Shown piece after piece: positions 52,833-59,124 of a stretch of DNA of 64,000 nt. Position 1 is the stretch's first letter, and every line of letters begins with the position of its first letter. A program made the position numbers and the translations under genes. The stretch is from Gemmatirosa kalamazoonensis (GTDB taxonomy: Bacteria > Gemmatimonadota > Gemmatimonadetes > Gemmatimonadales > Gemmatimonadaceae): positions 4,014,220-4,078,219 of the forward strand of contig NZ_CP007128.1 in assembly GCF_000522985.1 (NCBI RefSeq). Direction: 5' to 3'. The notes under the pieces are model-generated. The model saw only the letters and a list, made by a program, of their open reading frames with translations. It was not told the origin of the DNA and ran no database searches.

Positions 52833-53663
52833 CTAGAAGCCGAGCCCCAGCTGGTCGTCGTCGCGCTCGGGCGGGCGCGCGGTGCGCCGTCGGTCGCGGC
52901 GCGGTGCGTCGTCGGCCGCGCGGTCGGGCTGGAGCGCGTCGGCGACCGCAGCGCGCACGTCGGGCGGACGCCGCGCGACCGACACCGCGCGTGCATCGGT
53001 CACGAGCGCGTCGAGCTCGCGCAGCGACACACCGAGTCGACGCGCGAGCGCATCGCGCACGGGCACGCTCGGCGAGCCGGCGAGCGTCGCCCACACCACC
53101 GACGACTTCAGTCGCTCGGCGCGCGACCACGCGGAGAGGGACTCGGGCCAGATCGCGAGGCCGACGACCGTCGCCGCGGGCATCGACGCCGCGTCGAGCT
53201 CCACGATGCGCACGGCTCGGCGCTCGATCGGGTTCGTGCCGTCGCGGCGCCGCGCGTACGGCGGGCGCGTCCAGTCGATGGGCGTCGGGTCATCGGTCGG
53301 CGCGGGCTCGACGTCGGCGGGGCCGCGGCGCGTCGACGGGGTCGCGCGCCGCGCCTCGATCAGGTGGTCGACGACCGCCAGGCCGACGTCGAGCCGCTCG
53401 GCGAGCTGCTGCCGCGTGCGCGCGTACGGCTTCCGCGCGGCGAGCATGTTGTAGACGAGCGACTCGGACGCGTGGAGCTCCCGCGCCCACGCGGCGATCT
53501 CGTCCGGCCACATCGCCAGCTGCACGACGAGCGACGCGGGCATCGCGGCGATCTCGCGACGCACCACTTCCACCGCCAGCCGCTCGACGGCGTTCTGGCC
53601 GTTCCGCTCCCGCCGTGTGGCGGTCGGGAGCTGCGCGTAGGGTGAGGGAGAGGTGTAGCCCAT
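52833..53663 (-). CDS. Protein with duplicated HTH-like unit
   Basis: I do not recognise this 276-residue protein as a known family. It has two related units of about 88 residues, near 18-105 and 140-225, each starting R-R/E-R-x-G-x-N-x-x-E-R-x-A-V and containing an AMW/AIW-P-x-x-x-x-x-W-x-R motif followed by a helix-turn-helix-like stretch (LSAWSRAERLKSSVVWATL and IAAWARELHASESLVYNML) and a P-V-R/T-R-x-x-L-A-x-R-L-x-V segment. This resembles an XRE-type HTH repeated twice. Between and after the units the chain is charged and low in order, ending QLGLGF. It lies between alaS and the formyltransferase gene, and a palindrome overlaps its upstream region. Confidence 0.65.
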   Translation of the reverse strand: MGYTSPSPYAQLPTATRRERNGQNAVERLAVEVVRREIAAMPASLVVQLAMWPDEIAAWARELHASESLVYNMLAARKPYARTRQQLAERLDVGLAVVDHLIEARRATPSTRRGPADVEPAPTDDPTPIDWTRPPYARRRDGTNPIERRAVRIVELDAASMPAATVVGLAIWPESLSAWSRAERLKSSVVWATLAGSPSVPVRDALARRLGVSLRELDALVTDARAVSVARRPPDVRAAVADALQPDRAADDAPRRDRRRTARPPERDDDQLGLGF

Positions 53664-53781
53664 CAGGACGCTCGGGGCCGCAGGGCCTGTGCCGGTGATC
53701 GACAGACTGCCCCGTGGTACCGTCGTCCGCAATCGCTGGCCGAGGTGCCTGCTGGCCGCGGTGCGCTGGTCTCGGGTGGTC

Positions 53782-53821
53782 GGCAGGGGATGTTTTCCAC
53801 ATTTGGGTAACATTCCCTGCC
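53782..53821. promoter_or_regulatory. 13-bp palindrome, candidate operator or terminator
   Basis: Arms GGCAGGGGATGTT (53782-53794) and AACATTCCCTGCC (53809-53821) pair at 12 of 13 positions with one G-T wobble, around a 14-base AT-rich loop. It lies 119 bp upstream of the HTH-like gene and 12 bp after the formyltransferase stop. Either an operator for the HTH-like protein or a terminator without a T-run fits. Confidence 0.5.
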
Positions 53822-53832
53822 TACCCCGCTCG

Positions 53833-54633
53833 CTACCGCGCACGCCTCCCGAATCGAGCGCCGAGGTATTCCCAGATCGTCGGGTGGTAGCGAAGCGCCG
53901 CATGCGGCGCCTCGACCGTCGGGCCCTCGGGGCGCGTCCCGGCGAGCAGCGCCTCCACCGCGGCGACGAGTGGCGGCACACCGGCCGCGAGCTGCAGCGC
54001 CGGATACGTCGCGAAGCTGTCCTCCGGCCCCGGCGTCACCGGCACGTGCGCGATCACCGACCCGGTGTCGATGCCCTCGTCGACGAAGTGCACCGTCGCG
54101 CCCGCGAGGTCCGGGCGGCCGTCCGCGAGCGCCCAGTACGCGCCGTGCACGCCGCGATACGTCGGCGTGATCCCGGCGTGCAGGTTCACGAACGGCGCGC
54201 GCGTGCTCCGGAGGGTCTCGCGTCCCACGATCCGCGTCCCGCTCAACACGATCACGTCGGGCGCCGTCTCCGCGATGAGCGCACGCGCGGCGTCCGAGTT
54301 GACCGAGGCGATCGCGCGCACCCGGTCGCGGGGAATCGGCTGGTCGCGCAGCCCCGACGCGCGCAGGATCTCCGCGACCCGCCCCGCCCCGCGGCGCGTG
54401 AGCCACGGGCTCACGCCGAGCTGGAACGCGAGCTGGCCGATCACGCGAAGCGGGCCGAGTCGCCGCACACGCCGGCGCACGAGATCGAGGCGCGGCACCG
54501 GCGGCTCGATCGCGACCACGACGTCGGATACGCGCGCGCTGAGCGCGTGATACACGACGTTCGTCGCCATGCACGCCGTCCCGAGCACGAGCACGCGCCC
54601 GCCGGCCTGCCTAACGGTCGACGACTCGCTCAC
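53833..54633 (-). CDS. Formyltransferase-domain protein
   Basis: This 266-residue protein has a formyl_trans_N-type domain with NLHAGITPTYRGVHGAYWAL and DEGIDTGSVI, close to the catalytic His and Asp region of Fmt and ArnA-type enzymes. It lacks the C-terminal OB domain of methionyl-tRNA formyltransferase and is better read as a sugar N-formyltransferase or a related carbohydrate-modifying enzyme. The GTG start overlaps the deacetylase stop by four bases. Confidence 0.75.
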   Translation of the reverse strand: MSESSTVRQAGGRVLVLGTACMATNVVYHALSARVSDVVVAIEPPVPRLDLVRRRVRRLGPLRVIGQLAFQLGVSPWLTRRGAGRVAEILRASGLRDQPIPRDRVRAIASVNSDAARALIAETAPDVIVLSGTRIVGRETLRSTRAPFVNLHAGITPTYRGVHGAYWALADGRPDLAGATVHFVDEGIDTGSVIAHVPVTPGPEDSFATYPALQLAAGVPPLVAAVEALLAGTRPEGPTVEAPHAALRYHPTIWEYLGARFGRRAR

Positions 54634-55633
54634 GCGACGTGTGCCGCCATCGCCCGGTCGGCCACCTCGGCCATCGACAGCGACTCCATCCCGTATCGCT
54701 CGCGGCACTCGGCGAACGTGTCGAGCAGCGCTCGCAGCATCGCGATGTTCGCTTCGGTCCGCACGCCGAAGTTGTGCGGGTGCCACCACAGGTGCACGAT
54801 CCGCCGCTTGCGCGCCGCGCGCACGATCGCGCGCCGCAGCCGAGACACGCGCGCGCGCGCTCGATCGCGTGCATCGCGGTTCCCTCGCGCACCGGCCGCA
54901 CGAAGAAGCTCGCGCGCACGTCGCACAGCCCCGACGGCTGCGCCACCTCGTCCCACCGCACGAGGTACGACGGACCCGCCGGCGCGTACGCCTCGGCGAG
55001 TCGCAGCGCGCGGACCGGGAGCGTCGTCGCTCCCCCGCCCCGCGGCGTGTGCACCCACCCGCGCGGCTGCCCGCGATAGGCGACGATTCCCGCGGCGCGC
55101 AGCAGCCGGTCGTACGCCGCGTTTCGCTGGTTGCGCGGGTACACGATCGAGCGCAGGTGAACGCCGTGCAGCGCGGCGCTCGCGACCGCCGCATCGAGGT
55201 CCGCGGCGAACGCGGCCTCGTCCTGCCCGGGCTCCAGGCAGTAGTAGTGCGAGTACGTGTGCGTCGCGATCTCCTGTCGCGGCGTCCCGGCAATGCGCGC
55301 GACGAGGCTCGGCGCGAAGTGCATCGGGTCGCGCGCCTCGTCGTCGCCCACCGGCTCGCCATACGGGTCGAGCCGAGCGTCCGCGTATCTGGGGCGCCGC
55401 GCGGGGTGCATGGCCTCGAGCTCCGCGCGCGAGCGGGCGAACAGCATCCCCACGGTGGCCCACGTGCACGCCGCCTCGTAGGCGGCGAACGTGTCGAGCA
55501 TCGCGGGAATCGCGTCGCGCGCCCCACGCAGGTTGGCCGCGTAGGGCGCGTCGAGCGTCACGTGGTCGCGCACCCCCCAGTGCAGCTCGAGGTCGAGCGA
55601 GAGCACGAGCGCGCCGGGCATGGTCGTCGGCAT
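54630..55633 (-). CDS. Polysaccharide deacetylase, frameshifted at a CG tract
   Basis: This NodB-type deacetylase would be 333 residues if read in one frame. The N-terminal 255 residues are in one frame (MPGALVLSLDLELHWGVRD, with the metal Asp; THTYSHYYC with the zinc His pair; VYPRNQRN) and the C-terminal 75 in another (RKRRIVHLWWHPHNFG, then FAECRERYGMESLSM). The frames join at a pure CG dinucleotide tract at 54848-54860 (13 bases). Removing one CG (two bases) restores a single frame with the sequence AIERARVSRLRR across the join. The C-terminal frame is the native one, since its TGA overlaps the GTG of the next gene. It could be a slip-prone switch, a dead gene or a sequencing error. Confidence 0.8.
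54848..54860. repeat. (CG)6.5 tract inside the deacetylase gene
   Basis: A pure 13-base alternating CG tract. Its length places the two halves of the deacetylase out of frame by two bases; 11 bases would restore the frame. The position of the run was fixed by comparing the two reading frames. Confidence 0.75.
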
Positions 55634-55684
55634 CCGCCGAATGCTGAGCGTGCCTCCCCCCCGCTCGCAAGCCGCGGCGGCGCG

Positions 55685-56374
55685 CTAGTCCGTGCCCTCG
55701 TCGACGCCGGCGAGATCGTCCCGCAGCTCCGCGGCGTCCGCCGGCGCGAGCACGCGCGTCATCGCGTTCCGGATCAGCTCTCCGTCGTAGCCCTTGCGCG
55801 CGAGGAACGCGTAGAGCCGTCGCCGGCGAGTCGGCGCGTCGAGGCCACCGAGCGTGCGGAGCTTCTTGCGCGCGGCGGTCTCGACGAGCGTGCTCTCGTC
55901 CACCTGCTCGTCCTCGAACACTTCGGCGATCGCCTCGTCGGCCGCCGCGCCGGCGACGCCGCGCCGAAACAGCTCGTCGCGCACGCGCCGCTTCGATGCG
56001 CCGCGTCCGAGCACGCGCGAGCGGGTGAACTGGCGCGCGAACGCGTCGTCGTTCAGCAGCCCCGCCGCGGCGAGGCGATCGAGCGCCGCGTCGATGCGCG
56101 GCTCGGGCTCGCCTTTCTGCAACAGCCGGCGCCGCAGGTCACGGCGCGAGCGTGCCTGTGCGGCGAGCAGATTGAGCGCGCGGTCGTACGTCACGAGCTC
56201 GCCCATCGCCTCGTCGAGCGCGGCGCGCTTCGCGTCGTCGACCACCACGCCGACGCGCAGGCCGAAGCGCTCGACGATGTCGAGCGAGATCCGCCCCGCG
56301 GCCGCGCCGTCGAGCGCGAGGTCGAAGCGTCCTTCCTTGCGCGGGCTTGGCACGATCGCCGTGACTACCGCCAT
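55685..56374 (-). CDS. recX: Regulatory protein RecX
   Basis: This 229-residue protein is a RecA inhibitor. It has the RecX three-helix repeats: ALNLLAAQARSRRDLRRRLL, DAALDRLAAAGLLNDDAFAR and RVRDELFRRGVAGAAADEAI, then YAFLARKGYDGELIRNAM at the end. The ATG at 56374 (MAVVTAIVPS) is preferred; the upstream 43 codons look unlike the family. It lies 163 bp downstream of recA on the same strand, the classic order. Confidence 0.9.
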   Translation of the reverse strand: MAVVTAIVPSPRKEGRFDLALDGAAAGRISLDIVERFGLRVGVVVDDAKRAALDEAMGELVTYDRALNLLAAQARSRRDLRRRLLQKGEPEPRIDAALDRLAAAGLLNDDAFARQFTRSRVLGRGASKRRVRDELFRRGVAGAAADEAIAEVFEDEQVDESTLVETAARKKLRTLGGLDAPTRRRRLYAFLARKGYDGELIRNAMTRVLAPADAAELRDDLAGVDEGTD

Positions 56375-56537
56375 GTGCTGCTCCTGCGTTCCATCGTTAG
56401 GCAGGCGCCCGGTGACGACAAGAGCCGAGGGGGGCCTGCCGGGTTCGACGAGGAGTCCGGGCCCCGTCGTTCCTCGGCCGACCACCCCTCGGCCCTGTCC
56501 CACCGGATCATGCTGAGCGGGCGACGCCCGCGACCGA

Positions 56538-57575
56538 TCAGTCCTCGGTCGGCTCGATCTCGGTGACGCCGGCGCCGATGCCGAGCACGCCCTTCACCTT
56601 CTCCTCGACCTCGGCCATCAGCGTCGGGTTGTCCTTGAGGTACATCTTCGCGTTCTCGCGACCCTGGCCGATCTTCTGGCCATTGTAGCTGTACCAGGCG
56701 CCCGACTTGTCGATGATCGCCGCCTCCGACGCGATGTCGAGGACGAGCGACGCGTGGCTGATGCCCTCCGCGTACATGATGTCGAACTCGGCCTGCTTGA
56801 ACGGCGGCGCGACCTTGTTCTTCACGACCTTCACGCGGACGTGCGAGCCCACCACGTCCTCCTTGTCCTTCACCGGGCCGATGCGGCGGATGTCGAGGCG
56901 CAGCGACGCGTAGAACTTGAGCGCCTTGCCGCCCGTCGTCGTCTCCGGGTTGCCGAACATGACGCCGATCTTCTCGCGCAGCTGGTTGATGAAGACGACC
57001 GACGTCTTCGAGCGCGCGATGGCGCCCGTCAGCTTGCGCAGCGCCTGGCTCATGAGGCGCGCCTGGAGGCCGACGTGGCTGTCGCCCATGTCGCCCTCGA
57101 TCTCGGCCTTCGGCACGAGCGCGGCGACGGAGTCGACGACGACGACGTCCACGGCGCCCGAGCGCACGAGGATCTCGCAGATCTCGAGCGCCTGCTCACC
57201 GGTGTCCGGCTGCGAGACGAGGAGGTTCTCCACGTCCACGCCGAGCTTGCGCGCGTACTCGACGTCGAGCGCGTGCTCCGCGTCGATGAAGGCCGCGACG
57301 CCGCCCGCCTTCTGGGCGTTCGCGACGACGTGCAGACACAGCGTCGTCTTACCCGACGACTCCGGGCCGTAGATCTCGGTGATCCGGCCGCGCGGGATGC
57401 CGCCCACGCCGATCGCCGCGTCGAGGTTGATCGCGCCCGTGGGGATCGCCTCGACCTTCACCTTCGTGTCGGTCCCCATCCGCATGATGGAGCCCTTCCC
57501 GCAGTTCTTCTCGATCTGCGAGATCGCGAGGTTCAGCGCCTTCTTCTTGTCGTCTGTGATGATCGACGTTGCCAT
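56538..57575 (-). CDS. recA: Recombinase RecA
   Basis: This 345-residue recombinase has Walker [10 protein letters not shown], Walker [15 protein letters not shown], loop L2 around [20 protein letters not shown] and the C-terminal acidic tail. Start at 57575 ([18 protein letters not shown]) fits the family. The gene has its own candidate promoter with a nearby direct repeat, and recX follows. Confidence 0.98.
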   Translation of the reverse strand: MATSIITDDKKKALNLAISQIEKNCGKGSIMRMGTDTKVKVEAIPTGAINLDAAIGVGGIPRGRITEIYGPESSGKTTLCLHVVANAQKAGGVAAFIDAEHALDVEYARKLGVDVENLLVSQPDTGEQALEICEILVRSGAVDVVVVDSVAALVPKAEIEGDMGDSHVGLQARLMSQALRKLTGAIARSKTSVVFINQLREKIGVMFGNPETTTGGKALKFYASLRLDIRRIGPVKDKEDVVGSHVRVKVVKNKVAPPFKQAEFDIMYAEGISHASLVLDIASEAAIIDKSGAWYSYNGQKIGQGRENAKMYLKDNPTLMAEVEEKVKGVLGIGAGVTEIEPTED

Positions 57576-57663
57576 GGTTCTCTCGTCCACCCGTTGAATG
57601 TCGTGAAAGCGCTCCGGACCTCGCGGCCAACCTAGTGCGGCAGTCGGTCGCCGGAACCCGAAT

Positions 57664-57692
57664 AAAATACGAAAATCGAGTGCCGGAATCAA
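57664..57692 (-). promoter_or_regulatory. recA promoter
   Basis: On the minus strand TTGATT (57687-57692) and TATTTT (57664-57669) are separated by exactly 17 bp in an otherwise rare AT-rich patch; each matches its sigma-70 box at 4/6. The leader would be about 80 bases. The -35 box overlaps the direct repeat at 57682-57702. Confidence 0.6.
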
Positions 57693-57702
57693 GCCGGAAT
57701 CA
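57682..57702. repeat. Direct repeat at the recA -35 box
   Basis: GCCGGAATCA occurs at 57682-57691 and 57693-57702, period 11 bp (about one helix turn), with a weaker copy GCCGGAACCC at 57650-57659 on the other side of the -10 box. A regulator could bind these on one DNA face. Neither the Bacillus-type (GAACN4GTTC) nor E. coli-type (CTGTN8ACAG) LexA box is seen here. Confidence 0.55.
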
Positions 57703-58074
57703 GCACCGCGCGGGGACGTCGAAGGCATGCTCGACGTGCCGGATCCGGGCGCCCGACCGGGTCAGCAATACCCCGATCACGTCGAACCGATACGCCTCGC
57801 CGGGACGTCCGCATCGATCGATCCACACCCAGGCGCTCCGCACGAGCTCTCGCCGCTTCCGCCAGCCGACCGCCTCGACCGGATCGCCGAAGCCGAGTCC
57901 GCGGCGCGCTTTGACCTCGACGAACGCGACGTCGGCGCCGCGCCGAGCGACGAGGTCGAGGTCGCGGTGTCCGCTCCGGAAGCGGTGCGCCACGATCGTC
58001 CACCCGTGGCGCAGCAGCCACCGCGCCGCGACCCGCTCGCCGAGTGCCCCCGTGCCCTGCCGCACGTCCGTCAT
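57700..58074 (-). CDS. UPF0102 (YraN) family protein
   Basis: This 124-residue protein belongs to the YraN family with a restriction-endonuclease-like fold: [40 protein letters not shown] (D-x-x-D-E-x-K-like core). Some members are implicated in recombination or Holliday-junction processing, which suits its place just upstream of recA. The ATG start at 58074 is the only sensible one. Confidence 0.9.
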   Translation of the reverse strand: MTDVRQGTGALGERVAARWLLRHGWTIVAHRFRSGHRDLDLVARRGADVAFVEVKARRGLGFGDPVEAVGWRKRRELVRSAWVWIDRCGRPGEAYRFDVIGVLLTRSGARIRHVEHAFDVPARC

Positions 58075-58170
58075 GGGCAGAGGATAGGGACATGGCGGGC
58101 GCGTCAGCGGGCCGAATCGTTGCGGCGCGGATCCGAATCGCGGCGTACCGTCCTACGCTCCCCCGGAGAG

Positions 58171-58203
58171 AGCACCTCGCGACCAGAGGTCGAGGGAGGT
58201 GCT
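58171..58203 (-). terminator. Two-step hairpin after the glycerophosphodiesterase gene
   Basis: The outer stem AGCACCTC/GAGGTGCT (58171-58178, 58196-58203) encloses an inner stem CGACC/GGTCG (58180-58184, 58188-58192). It starts four bases after the stop at 58208, so it is most likely the terminator; no T-run follows. Confidence 0.6.
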
Positions 58204-58207
58204 CAGC

Positions 58208-59005
58208 TCAGGAGGTTGGCCCCGACGCGCCGGTCGCGGCCCGGAGCCGCAGCATCGTCCCCGGATCGTCGGAGATGATCCCTCGCACGCCGAGCGACCA
58301 CAGCCGTCGCGCCTCGACCGGATCGTTCACCGTCCAGATGTGGACCGGCACGCCGAGCCGCTCGAGGATCCGCGTGAACCGTCCGATCGGCAGCCGGAGC
58401 CCGGAGTAGCTGGTCGGCACACAGACCACGCGGTACGGGACCGCTCGCACCGGGAAGCCGCTCAGCGCACAGGCCATGAGGCGCGCCACATCGTTGCGCG
58501 ACGAGCCGACGGCGATGCGCGAGCCGGCGAACGGCGTCAGGCACGCCGCGTCGAACGCGTCGACGACGACCCGGTCCTCGGCTCCGTGCCGCTCCACCAG
58601 CCGCCGCGTGGGCTCGGAGGCGGCGGGCGTCTTGATCTCGATGAGGAGCGGCGTGTCGGGATGGCGGCCGAGCAGCTCGTCGAGCGTCGGGACGCGGACG
58701 TCGCGCTCGCGGTACGGGAAGCTCGCTCCCCCGTCGGGCGTGAACCGCGCTCCGGCGTCGAGCGCGCGGACCGCGCCGAGTGTCAGCGACGCGATCGCCC
58801 CGACGCCGCCCGTCGTGCGTTCCACCGTCGGGTCGTGGTGCACCACCACGTGCCCGTCCGCAGTGAGCCGCACGTCGAACTCCAGCGCGTCGACGCCCAA
58901 CGCGACCGCCTGATCGAAAGACTCCAGCGTGTTCTCCGGCGCGTGCGCGGAGTTGCCGCGATGCCCGACGACGGGGCGGCGGTCGAGCGTCAGCAAGGGA
59001 TGCAC
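58208..59005 (-). CDS. Glycerophosphodiester phosphodiesterase
   Basis: This 265-residue enzyme hydrolyses glycerophosphodiesters to glycerol 3-phosphate. It has HRGNSAHAPENTLESFDQAV, the metal-binding EFDVRLTADGHVVVHHDPTV and the IEIK segment, and ends with IWTVNDPVEARRLWSLG. The GTG start at 59005 (VHPLLTLDRRPVVGHRG) is used; the open frame continues upstream through a region that is the inverted repeat, not protein. No signal peptide is seen, so it is cytoplasmic. Confidence 0.92.
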   Translation of the reverse strand: MHPLLTLDRRPVVGHRGNSAHAPENTLESFDQAVALGVDALEFDVRLTADGHVVVHHDPTVERTTGGVGAIASLTLGAVRALDAGARFTPDGGASFPYRERDVRVPTLDELLGRHPDTPLLIEIKTPAASEPTRRLVERHGAEDRVVVDAFDAACLTPFAGSRIAVGSSRNDVARLMACALSGFPVRAVPYRVVCVPTSYSGLRLPIGRFTRILERLGVPVHIWTVNDPVEARRLWSLGVRGIISDDPGTMLRLRAATGASGPTS

Positions 59006-59026
59006 GGTTCTCTCGGCTCGAGACGC

Positions 59027-59104
59027 CTCACGCGGAGACGCGGAGGCCGCGGAGATCTGCCCTCGAATGGACAGGTCTCCGCGGCCTCCGCGTCTCCGCG
59101 TGAG
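59027..59104. repeat. 29-bp perfect inverted repeat with 20-bp spacer
   Basis: Arms 59027-59055 and 59076-59104 are perfect complements (each contains CGCGGAGACGCGGAGG or its complement). Four more pairs, one of them a wobble, extend inwards. It lies between the glycerophosphodiesterase and TonB-receptor genes, both on the minus strand. It could be a terminator, a REP-like element or a small mobile repeat; no second copy was found in the window. Confidence 0.9.
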
Positions 59105-59124
59105 CAGCCACCGCGAGGCGGCGC

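Larger units (their letters stand above)
1243..56402. repeat. Dispersed octamer GCCTAACG/CGTTAGGC
   Basis: I counted about 31 exact copies. Forward GCCTAACG starts at 1243, 1775, 2244, 4345, 6113, 13976, 16726, 17380, 22794, 23860, 25121, 33325, 40103, 43761, 44495, 48123, 49464 and 54609. Complement CGTTAGGC starts at 8204, 9167, 10366, 13609, 17631, 26793, 32758, 35825, 37292, 44706, 48982, 51264 and 56395. Six more sites keep only the seven-base GCCTAAC or its complement (12830, 15823, 19440, 36255, 39526, 62263). For 72% G+C the expectation is about 2 on both strands. Most sites are in genes, where they use rare Leu TTA/CTA and Pro CCT codons. The orientations are nearly balanced (18 to 13). 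Confidence 0.75.
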
